A DNA stretch of 64,000 nt from Paludibacteraceae bacterium (GCA_905233255.1 CAJOCN010000008.1:1-64000), one strand, 5' to 3'. Shown: positions 25,273 to 35,645, counted from the first letter of the stretch. The notes: generated from the letters alone by a model not told the origin. Numbers and translations are program-made.

Positions 25273-28209
25273 TTAGAGTTTGATGAGGGCTTTGTTGGCA
25301 AAACCGTCAATGTACATCTCAAGTGGTTTATCGAGCCGCACATGGCGGATTAGTTCGGTTTCATCGATAGCAGGCAGGGCATCGAGTACAGCCTGATCGT
25401 AGTCGTCGGTCAAAGGTCGAGCCCACGGATCAACATTGATATAACCGACATTGAAGGATGTCATGTTCTGGAAGAAATGCGAGCCCTGACTCGGTTCGAT
25501 ACGGAAATCAGGAAGAGAGCACTCAGCAATCGCTTTCGCCTCGCTGATGTCACCCCATTGTACAGGTACACCGAGCGTGGGAATCTGCGATCCCCAACGG
25601 CCGTATCCGATGAGCAAATACTGCCTTCCCTCCTGACGGAGGCGTGCGTTCCAATCGCGCAGCGTGGATGCCATCTCCTGCGTGCGCAGTACATTGAAAG
25701 CCTCTTTACGGAGATAGATAATATCTGTTATATCGTCAATCTTACCGACTCCAAGCGCATTGCCGGAACGCAGGAAAGCTCCGTTTTCATCGACTTTCTC
25801 CCACTCCACTTTGGCGGTTAGGGAGTCGGCTGAAATCGGGCGGATCTGCAGCACATGGAATATCTGCGGCTCGTGCTCCAGATTGACGGCAAACTCAATC
25901 TCCACGGGCGTTTTGATCTCTTCGCGCGCGATATCTAATAAGTGTTGTATAATATCCGCCAAAGGGAAGGTATTGAACTTGAGTTGCGGCGCAAAAGTGA
26001 TGACACGCGGTCCGTCGGGATAACACGAATCCACGAGCCGCATATTCTCGCGGTCGTACGTGGAAGCGATGAGTTTGAGACTTTCGAATTGGTTACACTC
26101 ATGTATCGGAATCCGCTCCAAGTTGACCGCATCATCCACAGAAGTCTTAAATTTCTCGGGATTGAGCGATAACGCGAGCATCGATTGTTGCGTCTCTCTC
26201 ATCGCCAGATCAAGCGTCGAAGTCTGCATGACGTTCTTCGGATATTTCGGTGAGAACCGCAGTACTTGCTCGCCATCCACAACGGCTTTGCCGAGTCCGT
26301 AAGCAATCTTGACGATTCCATCTTCGGGTTTCTCTTTACCCACCGGATAGAAATTGATGCTTCTCGCAACTCCGGAGATGACAGGGAAGTAGTAATTTCC
26401 TTCGGTTTCACCGCATACTTCCTGCAGAACGATAGCCATTTTTTCCTCTGACGGCAGATTGCCCGTAGAGATGATATATCCTCTGGAAGCGGCAAAATAA
26501 ACGGACGCATAGACCGATTTGATTGCCTTGCCGAGCATTCGCAACTGTTGGTCCTCGTTCTCCGTATGCGGAATCATATAGGTGCTATAGACACCTGCGA
26601 AAGGCTGGTAGTAGGAGTCCTCGAGTTTGGAGGAAGATCGGATAGCCAGCGGGCGCTTGGTAGCGCGTATAAAATGGCGTAACGCCTCTATCAGTTCGTG
26701 CGTCAAACCAGCGGACACGAACTCCGAGAGCAGTTCCTCATCCGTCAAATCGGCATTGATCACATACTGCAGCCCATTATCATGAATGAATTTATCGAAA
26801 TAATCGGTGGTAATGACCATCGTCCGCGGAACGAGAATACGGATATTCTCCCATCGGTCGTAGAGGTCATGTTTCTGCAGCATGTGGTTGAGGAAGGCGA
26901 GTCCCCGCGCTTTACCGCCCATGGGTCCGTCTCCGCAACGGGAGAAATAGATTGTGCTGTTATAGGTAGCGGGATCGTATTTGGCTACCACTCCCAACGC
27001 CTGGTTGATACGATAGTCATGGATCAGCCGGATATTCGTCTGGCGGATGTTCTCTATGTCCGTTTCGTCCTGAATGGTGAGCTCGTGCACCTCGCGTCCG
27101 ATTGCGAACAAACCGCGTGCAAAGAGCCATTTGGAGAGGTAGTTATTATCACTCAGGCGGCGGAAAGCAGCCGGTGAAATCGAAGATATTATGCGTTCGA
27201 AACCCTCGAGATCCGTTGCGCGCTCGATCACTCTACCCGTTCGCTGGTCACGTACGATAAAATCGCCGAAACCAAACTCCCGTTCGATGTATTCACTCAC
27301 TTCCTGCGTGAGTGTCTTGGATTTCTTGACGACAAAGCCCACGTTGAGTTTGCGCGCCACCGATTTCATCGACTCCTGCGAGGATTGCATGAGGAACGGC
27401 ATGGTGGGGTTATCTTCCCGAATTAATCGGCATAAATCGACACCTGCATCCAGTTTCTCTGCGGATGAAGGTTCGCCTTTATGTACCACAAATCCGACGT
27501 CGGAGATGACGCCAAGCATGTTCTTACCGTAACGGTTGTACAATTCGACCGCTTCGTCATAGCAGGTAGCCATCAACACTTTGGGACGCGCACGTTTACG
27601 GAGCAGTTGCTGCTTCTCGTTGAGTGCATCGCGGATGGCGATGGAGTTCTGCTGAAGCACCAGTTTGTACAACAGGGGCAAGTAGGTGGAGTAATAGCGC
27701 ACGGAGTCCTCTACCAATAAGATCGCCCGAACGCCTTCTTCTAAAATATCATGTTCGGCGTTCAGACGGTCCTCTATCAGTTTGATGATAGCAATAATGA
27801 GATCGGTAGAGTTATTCCAGCTAAAGAGGTAGTCTATATTCGACTTGTCGTGTTGCTCGACGCGTCGATAGACCTCTTTGGAGAAAGACGAGAGGACTAC
27901 GATCGGACATTCGGGCAGATGCTGTTTGGCCTCTGCGGCAAAATCCCATACCTCGTTACCTCCAGCACTATAGACGAGCAGAATGAGGTCAAAAGAGTTG
28001 TCCTCATTGATTAACTCCAGCGCTTCGGTAGTCGTTTCCGCGCGGATGATAGCCGGCGGATTAGAGAGGTTCAGTTCCGCGTATTCCTGTGCGATCTGCA
28101 CATCGATACGTCCGTCCTCCTCGAGTGCAAAACTGTCGTAGTTATTGCAGACGAGAAGGATTCGGCGTACTCGACGCTCCATTAATGATGTATAGGTGTT
28201 TACCCGCAT
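25273..28209 (-). CDS. PEP/pyruvate-binding domain protein with receiver-like N-terminus
   Basis: A 978-residue protein. Residues 1-145 (RRILLVCNNYDSFAL; DLILLVYSAGG; IVVLSSFS) and 160-310 (AILLVEDSVRYYSTYLPLLYK; VMATCYDEAVELYNRYGKNMLGVISDVGF) look like two receiver folds. The middle and end (GGKARGLAFLNHML near 440; LAIRSSSKLEDSYYQPFAGVYSTY; EIEFAVN near 780) are the ATP-grasp PEP/pyruvate-binding domain. I do not see the phosphohistidine swivel domain or the PEP-binding barrel of PEP synthase, so it is unlikely to be a complete PEP synthase. Related proteins are annotated as 'PEP synthase' in Bacteroidetes. It could be a sensor or a nucleotide-dependent phosphotransferase. An 11-bp tandem repeat lies just upstream. 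Confidence 0.85.
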   Translation of the reverse strand: MRVNTYTSLMERRVRRILLVCNNYDSFALEEDGRIDVQIAQEYAELNLSNPPAIIRAETTTEALELINEDNSFDLILLVYSAGGNEVWDFAAEAKQHLPECPIVVLSSFSKEVYRRVEQHDKSNIDYLFSWNNSTDLIIAIIKLIEDRLNAEHDILEEGVRAILLVEDSVRYYSTYLPLLYKLVLQQNSIAIRDALNEKQQLLRKRARPKVLMATCYDEAVELYNRYGKNMLGVISDVGFVVHKGEPSSAEKLDAGVDLCRLIREDNPTMPFLMQSSQESMKSVARKLNVGFVVKKSKTLTQEVSEYIEREFGFGDFIVRDQRTGRVIERATDLEGFERIISSISPAAFRRLSDNNYLSKWLFARGLFAIGREVHELTIQDETDIENIRQTNIRLIHDYRINQALGVVAKYDPATYNSTIYFSRCGDGPMGGKARGLAFLNHMLQKHDLYDRWENIRILVPRTMVITTDYFDKFIHDNGLQYVINADLTDEELLSEFVSAGLTHELIEALRHFIRATKRPLAIRSSSKLEDSYYQPFAGVYSTYMIPHTENEDQQLRMLGKAIKSVYASVYFAASRGYIISTGNLPSEEKMAIVLQEVCGETEGNYYFPVISGVARSINFYPVGKEKPEDGIVKIAYGLGKAVVDGEQVLRFSPKYPKNVMQTSTLDLAMRETQQSMLALSLNPEKFKTSVDDAVNLERIPIHECNQFESLKLIASTYDRENMRLVDSCYPDGPRVITFAPQLKFNTFPLADIIQHLLDIAREEIKTPVEIEFAVNLEHEPQIFHVLQIRPISADSLTAKVEWEKVDENGAFLRSGNALGVGKIDDITDIIYLRKEAFNVLRTQEMASTLRDWNARLRQEGRQYLLIGYGRWGSQIPTLGVPVQWGDISEAKAIAECSLPDFRIEPSQGSHFFQNMTSFNVGYINVDPWARPLTDDYDQAVLDALPAIDETELIRHVRLDKPLEMYIDGFANKALIKL

Positions 28210-28231
28210 GTTCTCCCGTTGTTGTCCCGAT

Positions 28232-28286
28232 TCGTTTACGTGTCGTTTACGTGTCGTTTACGTCTCGTTTACGTCTCGTTTACGTG
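28232..28286. repeat. Five tandem copies of an 11-bp repeat
   Basis: Five exact-length units TCGTTTACGTG (two end in C) between gdhA and the PEP/pyruvate-binding gene, starting 23 bases upstream of the latter's ATG. The 11-base spacing would place every copy on one DNA face. Confidence 0.95.
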
Positions 28287-28332
28287 TTTAGACCAATCCT
28301 TGCTCGAAGGCGAAAGCACTTTCTCGCTATGT

Positions 28333-29715
28333 TTATACTAAACCTTGCTCGACCATGGCGTTTGCCACTTTCATAAAGCCGGCGATGTTGGCGCCTTTGA
28401 CGTAGTTGATGTACGGTTTGCCGTCCGGTCCGAGATTGTCGGGTTCGGTTCCGTACTTGAGACAAGCGGCGTGGATGTCCGCCATGATGGTTCGGAGTCG
28501 TGCATCCACCTCTTCGGCAGTCCATTTGAGGCGCATGGAGTTCTGGGTCATCTCCAGACCGGAAGTGGCTACGCCACCGGCGTTGGACGCCTTACCCGGG
28601 CTGTAAAGGATCTTAGCTCCCTGGAAGATCGCGATGGCTTCGGGCGTGGAAGGCATGTTAGCACCTTCGGTAACGCAGAAACAACCGTTTTTAACGAGGT
28701 TTTCCGCATCGGCTTTCTCTATCTCGTTCTGCGTCGCGCACGGCATAGCGATGTCGCAGGGGATACGCCACGGACGCTCGTTCTCGAAGTATTTCGCCTG
28801 CGGATATTTGGTCACATATTCTTTGATACGTCCGCGACGGACATTCTTGAGTTCGAAGATATAGTTCAGTTTCTCCTCGTTGAGTCCCTCCTCGTCGTAG
28901 ATAAATCCGTTGGAATCGGAGAGAGTGAGCACTTTGGCTCCCAGACGCATTGCCTTTTGTGCAGCAAACTGCGCTACGTTTCCTGCTCCGGAGATGCAGA
29001 CACGTTTGCCGTTGAAGGACTCACCGCGCGTGGCGAGCATCGCCTCTGCAAAATAGCAAGCTCCGTAACCGGTAGCCTCCGGACGCATGAGCGAACCGCC
29101 CCACATCTGACCTTTTCCGGTCAGCGTGCCTGTGAACTCGTCGCGGAGACGCTTGTACTGACCGAACATATATCCGATCTCACGTCCGCCGACGCCGATG
29201 TCACCTGCCGGCACATCCGTATCGGCTCCTATATGACGCTGGAGTTCGGTCATGAAAGACTGGCAGAAACGCATCACTTCGGCGTCCGATTTACCGCGCG
29301 GAGAGAAGTCCGAACCACCTTTGGCACCTCCCATCGGAAGGGTTGTGAGGGCGTTCTTGAAGGTCTGCTCGAAAGCGAGGAACTTCATAATGGAAAGATT
29401 GACAGAAGCATGAAAACGGATACCGCCTTTGTAGGGACCTATCGCAGAGTTCATTTGAACGCGGAAACCGCGGTTGATTTGTACTTCGCCCCGGTCGTCC
29501 ATCCAAGGTACGCGGAACATAATCACGCGTTCGGGTTCAACGATCCGCTCCATCACTTTCTGCTCACGCAGATAGGGATAAGCCATAATCATCGGAGCGA
29601 CCGACTCGACAACCTCACGAACCGCCTGGTGGAACTCGTTTTCACCCGGGTTTTTCGCAATCAGTTCAGCCATGAAGCTGTCCACAAATCCTTTTACCAT
29701 TTTGTCATTTTCCAT
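28333..29715 (-). CDS. gdhA: Glutamate dehydrogenase
   Basis: Interconverts 2-oxoglutarate plus ammonia and glutamate. Hexameric class I type, 460 residues. PMGGAKGGSDFSPRGKSDAEVMRFCQSFM contains the catalytic lysine region, and GAGNVAQFAAQKAM the dinucleotide fold. I begin at ATG 29715 (MENDKMVKGF); the frame stays open for over 100 codons upstream but those run through the promoter and opposite-strand signals. Probably NADP-specific by similarity to the short hexameric type. Its own promoter lies about 80 bases upstream. Confidence 0.95.
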   Translation of the reverse strand: MENDKMVKGFVDSFMAELIAKNPGENEFHQAVREVVESVAPMIMAYPYLREQKVMERIVEPERVIMFRVPWMDDRGEVQINRGFRVQMNSAIGPYKGGIRFHASVNLSIMKFLAFEQTFKNALTTLPMGGAKGGSDFSPRGKSDAEVMRFCQSFMTELQRHIGADTDVPAGDIGVGGREIGYMFGQYKRLRDEFTGTLTGKGQMWGGSLMRPEATGYGACYFAEAMLATRGESFNGKRVCISGAGNVAQFAAQKAMRLGAKVLTLSDSNGFIYDEEGLNEEKLNYIFELKNVRRGRIKEYVTKYPQAKYFENERPWRIPCDIAMPCATQNEIEKADAENLVKNGCFCVTEGANMPSTPEAIAIFQGAKILYSPGKASNAGGVATSGLEMTQNSMRLKWTAEEVDARLRTIMADIHAACLKYGTEPDNLGPDGKPYINYVKGANIAGFMKVANAMVEQGLV

Positions 29716-29793
29716 TGTTGTTGAAATTAAAATGAGACAATCTTTTGTACCTATCATGCGGCAGGTGACAAACCATGCCGGCACAATTGGGTG

Positions 29794-29825
29794 CAAAAGT
29801 ACAAAAAAAATCTCATATACGCAAG
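29794..29825 (-). promoter_or_regulatory. Promoter of gdhA
   Basis: Minus strand CTTG (29825-29822), 20 bases, TACTTTTG (29801-29794). Confidence 0.75.
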
Positions 29826-29850
29826 CGCGTGTACATTTTTTATAAAAAAA

Positions 29851-29882
29851 TTTGCATATATGGAAAAAATGTATTACCTTTG
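29851..29882 (+). promoter_or_regulatory. Promoter of lysS-gpsA-pgi
   Basis: TTTG (29851-29854), 20 bases, TACCTTTG (29875-29882). It leaves an untranslated leader of about 70 bases before the lysS ATG. Confidence 0.8.
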
Positions 29883-29957
29883 CACCGAAAATGGGTATTA
29901 TGCGCCAAAACGCACATGATATCTTAAAAATAGGACAAAATATAATAAAAAAATAGA

Positions 29958-31502
29958 ATGGAAAATTTAAGTGAACAAGAACAAGTACGCCGGCAGAGCC
30001 TGCAAACGATGCGTGATATGGGTATTGATCCCTATCCTGCCGCCGAGTACGTAGTAACGGGTTATTCAACGGATATCAAAGCCGGTTTTGTAGATGAAGG
30101 AGAGGGTGTATGGCACACGGGTGACGAAGTGCGGATTGCGGGTCGTCTGATGAGCAAACGTATCATGGGCAAGGCGTCTTTCATCGAGATTCAGGATTCG
30201 AAGGGCCGTATTCAGGTGTATGTGTCGAGAGACGATATTCAAGCGCCTGTAGCCGAAGGCGAGCAGCCGACGACAGTAGAACAGCAGATGTACAACGTGG
30301 TATTCAAGAAACTGCTCGATATCGGCGATTTCATCGGTATAGAAGGCTTCGTTTTCCGCACACAGATGGGTGAAATTTCCGTGCATGCCAAGAAGTTGAC
30401 GGTACTTGCCAAGAGTCTCCGTCCGCTGCCGATCGTCAAATACAAAGACGGCGTGGCGTACGACGGATTCAACGATCCGGAGCAGCGTTACCGCCAGCGT
30501 TACGTGGACCTGGTTGTGAACGACGGTGTAAAAGACACCTTCCTCAAGCGCGCTACCATTTTAAGGACGATGAGACAGGTGTTTGACGAGGCGGGTTACA
30601 CCGAGGTGGAGACGCCTATCTTGCAACAGATTGCCGGTGGCGCTTCGGCTCGTCCGTTCATCACACACCATAACTCGCTGGACGTAGATATGTACCTGCG
30701 TATCGCTACGGAGCTGTATCTGAAACGACTGATTGTAGGCGGTTTCGAGGGCGTATATGAGATCGGTCGTAACTTCCGCAACGAAGGCATGGACCGCAGC
30801 CACAACCCCGAGTTCACCTGCATGGAGCTCTACGTACAATATAAGGATTATAACTGGATGATGGGCTTCACGGAGCAGTTGTTGGAGAAGATTGCGATTG
30901 CTGTGAACGGCACGACGAAAGTGAAAGTGGGCGAGAACGAGATTGATTTCAAAGCTCCGTACAGAAGACTGCCTATCCTCGATGCCATCAAGGAAAAAAC
31001 GGGTCTGGATCTGGCATCCATGAGTGAGGACGAGATCCGCGTGGAGGCAAAGAAACTCGGCGTGGAAGATACCGAGCATATGGGTAAAGGCAAGTTGATT
31101 GACGAGATTTTCGGCGAGACCTGTGAGGGCACCTTCATCCAACCGACCTTCATTACCGACTATCCGGTAGAGATGAGCCCGCTGACTAAGATGCATAGAA
31201 GCAAGCCCGGTTTGACCGAGCGTTTCGAGCTGATGGTGAACGGCAAAGAGCTCGCCAATGCGTACTCCGAGCTGAACGACCCGATTGACCAATACAACCG
31301 TTTCGTAGAGCAGATGAAGCTTGCAGACAAGGGCGACGATGAGGCTATGGTGATTGACCATGACTTTATGCGCGCGTTAGAATACGGAATGCCGCCAACC
31401 TCGGGTATCGGTATCGGTATCGACCGTCTGGCCATCCTCATGACCGGTCAGCCGACTATTCAAGAGGTACTACTCTTCCCCACGATGAAACCGGAGGCAT
31501 AA
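29958..31502 (+). CDS. lysS: Lysyl-tRNA synthetase, class II
   Basis: Charges tRNA-Lys. 514 residues with an OB-fold anticodon-binding domain first (IAGRLMSKRIMGKASFIEIQ), then the class II core: motif 2 GRNFRNEGMDRSHNPEFTCME and motif 3 GIGIGIDRLAIL. First gene of lysS-gpsA-pgi, an order shared with other Bacteroidales. The gpsA ATG lies one base after the lysS stop. Confidence 0.97.
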   Translation: MENLSEQEQVRRQSLQTMRDMGIDPYPAAEYVVTGYSTDIKAGFVDEGEGVWHTGDEVRIAGRLMSKRIMGKASFIEIQDSKGRIQVYVSRDDIQAPVAEGEQPTTVEQQMYNVVFKKLLDIGDFIGIEGFVFRTQMGEISVHAKKLTVLAKSLRPLPIVKYKDGVAYDGFNDPEQRYRQRYVDLVVNDGVKDTFLKRATILRTMRQVFDEAGYTEVETPILQQIAGGASARPFITHHNSLDVDMYLRIATELYLKRLIVGGFEGVYEIGRNFRNEGMDRSHNPEFTCMELYVQYKDYNWMMGFTEQLLEKIAIAVNGTTKVKVGENEIDFKAPYRRLPILDAIKEKTGLDLASMSEDEIRVEAKKLGVEDTEHMGKGKLIDEIFGETCEGTFIQPTFITDYPVEMSPLTKMHRSKPGLTERFELMVNGKELANAYSELNDPIDQYNRFVEQMKLADKGDDEAMVIDHDFMRALEYGMPPTSGIGIGIDRLAILMTGQPTIQEVLLFPTMKPEA

Positions 31503-31503
31503 G

Positions 31504-32493
31504 ATGTATAGAAAAGTAGCTATATTAGGTTCCGGTTCATGGGCGACGGCATTGGCGAAGATCGTCATGCAGAACCAAAGCGAGATCAACTGGTTCATCC
31601 GCCGTCAGGAGGTGATCGATGAGTTCATCGCCACCGGCAAGAACCCGACCTATCTCGGAGCCGCCAGTTTTGATGTGGGACAGATTCATTTCTCGTCGGA
31701 CATCAACCAGACAGTGGCACAATCGGATGTGCTGATTCTCGCGATTCCATCGCCTTATGTCAAGCAATCGCTCAATAAGATCCGCCGTGACATGACCCAC
31801 AAGGTCGTCATCTCGGCAGTGAAGGGTATGATCCCCGATGAAAACGTGATCATCACCGATTATCTGCATAACCGTTTCAAGATCCCGTTCGACCAGTTAG
31901 GTGTCATCGCCGGTCCGTGTCACGCGGAGGAGATTGCGCTTGAGCGCCTGAGTTATCTGACCATAGGATGCGAGAACCGCCAGAACGCGGAAGTATGGGC
32001 GAAACTGTTCCAGACACCTTATGTACACACCACCATTTCAAGCGATGTCATCGGGCTGGAATACAGCTCGGTGATGAAGAATATCTACGCCATCGCAGCG
32101 GGTATGTGCCAAGCCCTGCACTACGGCGATAATTTCCAAGCCGTACTGCTCTCGAACGCCATTCAGGAGATTCAGCGTTTTGCGACAGCCATGAACAATG
32201 TGCCGCGTGAAATCACGATGAGCGGTTATCTGGGCGATGTGCTCGTAACGGGTTATTCGCAGTTCAGCCGCAACCGGCAGTTCGGTCAGATGCTTGGCCT
32301 CGGTTATTCGGTCAAAGCCGCCCAAATGGAGATGGAGATGGTTGCCGAGGGGTTCTATGGTACGAAGGCAATCTACGAGGCCAACCAACGGGTCAAAGTA
32401 TCGCTGCCTATTGTGGACGCGATGTATGAGATCCTGTTCAACAAGCAGAAAGCCAAACCAATTATCAAGTCATTAACTTCTAAATTACAATAA
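31504..32493 (+). CDS. gpsA: Glycerol-3-phosphate dehydrogenase [NAD(P)+]
   Basis: Reduces dihydroxyacetone phosphate to glycerol 3-phosphate for phospholipid synthesis. 329 residues; N-terminal [12 protein letters not shown] dinucleotide fold, then [18 protein letters not shown] (catalytic lysine region) and [18 protein letters not shown]. Middle gene of the lysS operon; two bases separate it from pgi. Confidence 0.96.
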   Translation: MYRKVAILGSGSWATALAKIVMQNQSEINWFIRRQEVIDEFIATGKNPTYLGAASFDVGQIHFSSDINQTVAQSDVLILAIPSPYVKQSLNKIRRDMTHKVVISAVKGMIPDENVIITDYLHNRFKIPFDQLGVIAGPCHAEEIALERLSYLTIGCENRQNAEVWAKLFQTPYVHTTISSDVIGLEYSSVMKNIYAIAAGMCQALHYGDNFQAVLLSNAIQEIQRFATAMNNVPREITMSGYLGDVLVTGYSQFSRNRQFGQMLGLGYSVKAAQMEMEMVAEGFYGTKAIYEANQRVKVSLPIVDAMYEILFNKQKAKPIIKSLTSKLQ

Positions 32494-32495
32494 AC

Positions 32496-33839
32496 ATGAA
32501 ACTAACTCTTAAGAACGCCGCGTGCTTCGTACAAGCAGAGGCGCTGAAGAAACTGGAGTCACAAACAGAAGCCGCTAACCAGCTGCTGGAGAACGGTCAA
32601 GGAGCCGGAAACGATTACATCGGCTGGGTACACCTTCCCTCCTCTATCACAGATGAGTTCCTGGCAGAAGTACAGGCCTCTGCCGATGAGCTTCGTCGCC
32701 GTTGCCAAGTCGTTATTGTAGCCGGTATCGGTGGTTCGTACCTCGGTGCCCGCGCCGTGAACGAGGCACTCAGTTCGTCTTTCGACGCTTTCGTAGCCAA
32801 AGACCGCAAGAACCCGTATGTAGTGTACGCAGGTAACAACATCGGCGAGGAGTATCTGGCTGAGTTGATGGAGTTTCTGGCAGACAAGCAGTTCGGTATC
32901 ATCAATATCTCCAAATCCGGTACTACAACCGAGACCGCTCTCGCGTTCCGTCTGCTGAAGACCATGCTGGAGAAGCAAGTGGGCAAAGAGGAAGCCAAGC
33001 ACCGTATCGTAGCCGTAACCGACCGCGCTAAAGGTGCTCTCCGTTCGCTGGCAACCCAAGAGGGTTACAAGACCTTCGTCATCCCGGACAATGTGGGTGG
33101 TCGTTTCTCGGTGCTCACTCCGGTAGGTCTGCTGCCGATCGCAGTAGCCGGCGGTAACATCCGTGAGCTCGTACGCGGCGCACAGGAGATGGAGAAAGCC
33201 ACGGACGTGAAGGTTCCGTTCGCAGAGAACCCGGCATGCCAGTACGCAGCTATCCGTAACGCCCTTTATCAGAGCGGTAAGAAGATTGAGATTCTCGTGA
33301 ACTTCAACCCAAAACTGCACTATTTCAGCGAGTGGTGGAAACAGCTTTACGGCGAGAGCGAGGGTAAAGACCACAAGGGTATTTTCCCGGCTTCCGTAGA
33401 TTTCACGACCGACCTGCACTCGATGGGTCAGTGGATTCAGGATGGCGAGCGTACGATCTTCGAGACCGTCATCTCTATCCAGAAAGCCAACAAGACCGTC
33501 CTCGTGCCGGAGGATAAGGAGAACCTCGACGGCCTCAATTTCCTCGCAGGCAAGCGTGTGGATGAGGTCAATAAGATGGCAGAGCTTGGTACCCGTCTGG
33601 CACATATCGACGGCGGCGTACCGAATATCCTGATTGAGTTCGAGCGTATCGATGAGTTCAATATCGGTCAGTTCATCTATTTCTTCGAGCGCGGCTGCGG
33701 TATCTCGGGTTACGTGCTGGATGTCAATCCGTTCAACCAACCGGGCGTAGAGGCATATAAGAAGAATATGTTCGCTCTGCTGGATAAACCCGGCTACGAG
33801 GCTGATTCGAAAGCCATCAAAGAGCGTTTAGCAAAATAA
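32496..33839 (+). CDS. pgi: Glucose-6-phosphate isomerase
   Basis: Interconverts glucose 6-phosphate and fructose 6-phosphate. A 447-residue short-form Pgi. [11 protein letters not shown] and [11 protein letters not shown] bind the sugar phosphate; the signature [20 protein letters not shown] and the C-terminal [16 protein letters not shown] with its catalytic lysine are present. Last enzyme gene of the lysS operon. Confidence 0.97.
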   Translation: MKLTLKNAACFVQAEALKKLESQTEAANQLLENGQGAGNDYIGWVHLPSSITDEFLAEVQASADELRRRCQVVIVAGIGGSYLGARAVNEALSSSFDAFVAKDRKNPYVVYAGNNIGEEYLAELMEFLADKQFGIINISKSGTTTETALAFRLLKTMLEKQVGKEEAKHRIVAVTDRAKGALRSLATQEGYKTFVIPDNVGGRFSVLTPVGLLPIAVAGGNIRELVRGAQEMEKATDVKVPFAENPACQYAAIRNALYQSGKKIEILVNFNPKLHYFSEWWKQLYGESEGKDHKGIFPASVDFTTDLHSMGQWIQDGERTIFETVISIQKANKTVLVPEDKENLDGLNFLAGKRVDEVNKMAELGTRLAHIDGGVPNILIEFERIDEFNIGQFIYFFERGCGISGYVLDVNPFNQPGVEAYKKNMFALLDKPGYEADSKAIKERLAK

Positions 33840-33868
33840 GACCAAACATACAAAAAAGAAACATCAGT

Positions 33869-34300
33869 ATGAAAAAAATGACTTTAGTAGCGCTGCTGTT
33901 AGGCATATTCAGCCTTTCTGCATGCGCAAGAGGCAAGCAACCTGTTGCTTTCCAGAATCTTCCGGAGATGGTTAAATCCGCAGTGCTTAAGAACTATTCC
34001 GACACTCTGGTGCAATATATCACCTGGGAGAAGACCATCGGCAAGGACAAATATGAGTTCCTGCTGGAGGATGGGACAAAGATGGAGTATCTCGAGAACG
34101 GACAACTCCATGAGATCAAGTGCGCAGCCGGAATACCGGACGTACTCGTGCCGGAACCTATCCTCAAGTACGTACGTGCTACATTCCCGCACGCTACCAT
34201 CACGGAGTATAAGTCCGAGTCGCTGAGTCAGGAGGTTGAACTGAATAACCAAATGGAGTTAGTCTTCAATCGCCGCGGTGATTTCCTGCGTATTGACTAA
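33869..34300 (+). CDS. Small lipoprotein, PepSY-like (DUF2874)
   Basis: A 143-residue secreted protein. The signal ends in a lipobox L-S-A-C19, so it is probably lipid-anchored. The rest alternates short helices and strands (LPEMVKSAVLKNY; KYEFLLEDGTKMEYLENGQ; VPEPILKYVRATFPHATITEYK), the pattern of the PepSY-like periplasmic domains of Bacteroidetes. Function unknown. It follows pgi by 29 bases and may be on the same transcript. Its stop overlaps the end of the convergent DUF5103 gene by four bases. Confidence 0.8.
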   Translation: MKKMTLVALLLGIFSLSACARGKQPVAFQNLPEMVKSAVLKNYSDTLVQYITWEKTIGKDKYEFLLEDGTKMEYLENGQLHEIKCAAGIPDVLVPEPILKYVRATFPHATITEYKSESLSQEVELNNQMELVFNRRGDFLRID

Positions 34301-35502
34301 TGAATGATCTGTACGCCCACTAAGCGGTCGTAGCGTGCGCCGAAAGGCCGCCAATAGACATAGATGGCGTACTCATTCTCCGTCTGCCAATAACTACCAT
34401 CCACTCGCTGGGTGGTAGTTTTGTTTTGCGTCCCCTTTCCGGAGAACCAGTATTGGTAGTCGTAGCCACCTTGTTTGACGAGCGCGGTAAGCCAATAGGT
34501 TCTTGTCTCGGGGTCATACTGCATCCTGTTACGGACGCCTAACTCGTTGCCGAAGAGTTCGCCTCCCAGATAGAGCGAACCGTCCAGGAAAGGCTTATCC
34601 ACGGGCAACGTCCAATAGACCCACATGTACTCCGCCTCTGTGTCGGAATCGCTTGTACGCTCGGCATTGACTACAAACCGTCCGTCCGAATCAAACTGAT
34701 GGATATACTGCCCTCTCGTTATCTCGTTGGTGAAGAGCAAGGCGTGATAGTCGCCCATCTCATGATAGACGCGGTCAATACCCGTTCCGGCATAGAAACG
34801 GGAGAAAGCATCGAAATGGTGGTACTCGTTTCCGCCCTCGAAGATCAGCGCTTTGTTGTTGATATAGCGCAGGCGATTAGGCTCTATGTAAGTCGGTTGA
34901 GTTATGGTCACAGCATTGTCCGTCCGGTTATTCTGGGTCACCACTACCCTCACCTCTTTGGGATCGCGCACATTGAGCGCAGCGGTATTGATATCGACAT
35001 CTAATTGCTGAAAACGTCCGTTGAACTCTATATCCGTGTTAGCACGCACCTTGGCTTCAATCTTCACCATCGGCTCAACAACTACAAAATCCACCTCGGC
35101 AACCTTGTTGGCTATATCGCCGTCCTCATAGATCGTGATGCGATAGTCGCCGCTCTTGGTGAGGCGCATGTCTTCGTTCGGGAACTCGAACCAATAATGG
35201 GTATATTCACGGCTGGTATTGAGCGAGTGCTCATAGTCGATGATATCTTTCGTCGGAAAGCCCTGCAGATACTCGCCGCTGGTGAGGCCGCCGTCTATCA
35301 TTTGCACCGTATAGGTATAGAGATGCACGTCGTGGCTCATCTCGTCAAACGAGATTTCCATCGATGTCTGTTCCTCCAAGAGCATCATTTCGCGCGGTGC
35401 GCGCAACGTACGTATTTGATCATTAAAGACACGTGTGTGTGTCTGCGCTATCATCCCTACAGAGATGAGCAAAAATGATAATATGATGCCTATTTTTTTC
35501 AT
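34297..35502 (-). CDS. DUF5103 protein (type IX secretion plug protein)
   Basis: A 401-residue secreted protein with a signal peptide ending near MIAQ. The immunoglobulin-like N-terminal half (RTLRAPREMMLLEEQTSMEISFDEM; YTYTVQMIDGG) and the C-terminal strands (YMWVYWTLPVDKPFLDGSLYLGGELFGNE; YWLTALVKQGGYDYQYWF) fit DUF5103, known as the plug that occludes the SprA translocon of the type IX secretion system. Its presence suggests the genome encodes type IX secretion. Promoter at 35523-35553. Confidence 0.85.
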   Translation of the reverse strand: MKKIGIILSFLLISVGMIAQTHTRVFNDQIRTLRAPREMMLLEEQTSMEISFDEMSHDVHLYTYTVQMIDGGLTSGEYLQGFPTKDIIDYEHSLNTSREYTHYWFEFPNEDMRLTKSGDYRITIYEDGDIANKVAEVDFVVVEPMVKIEAKVRANTDIEFNGRFQQLDVDINTAALNVRDPKEVRVVVTQNNRTDNAVTITQPTYIEPNRLRYINNKALIFEGGNEYHHFDAFSRFYAGTGIDRVYHEMGDYHALLFTNEITRGQYIHQFDSDGRFVVNAERTSDSDTEAEYMWVYWTLPVDKPFLDGSLYLGGELFGNELGVRNRMQYDPETRTYWLTALVKQGGYDYQYWFSGKGTQNKTTTQRVDGSYWQTENEYAIYVYWRPFGARYDRLVGVQIIH

Positions 35503-35522
35503 TTCTTCAACCTTTCCGGTTG

Positions 35523-35553
35523 CAAAATTACAAAAAATATACCAAACCGCAAA
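35523..35553 (-). promoter_or_regulatory. Promoter of the DUF5103 gene
   Basis: Minus strand TTTG (35553-35550), 19 bases, TAATTTTG (35530-35523). Confidence 0.7.
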
Positions 35554-35569
35554 ATATTTTGCTCAAAAA

Positions 35570-35601
35570 TTTGCACAATTCAAAAAAATGTAGTACCTTT
35601 G
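35570..35601 (+). promoter_or_regulatory. Promoter of tRNA-Thr
   Basis: TTTG (35570-35573), 20 bases, TACCTTTG (35594-35601), about 45 bases before the mature tRNA 5' end. Confidence 0.8.
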
Positions 35602-35645
35602 CACCCGCTTTTCGAAAAAACGGCACACTTGTTGCCGAACGCGCC

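Noticed and set aside
29716..30069. N-terminal extension of gdhA
   Set aside because: It covers the gdhA promoter and the lysS start, and glutamate dehydrogenases begin near MENDK.
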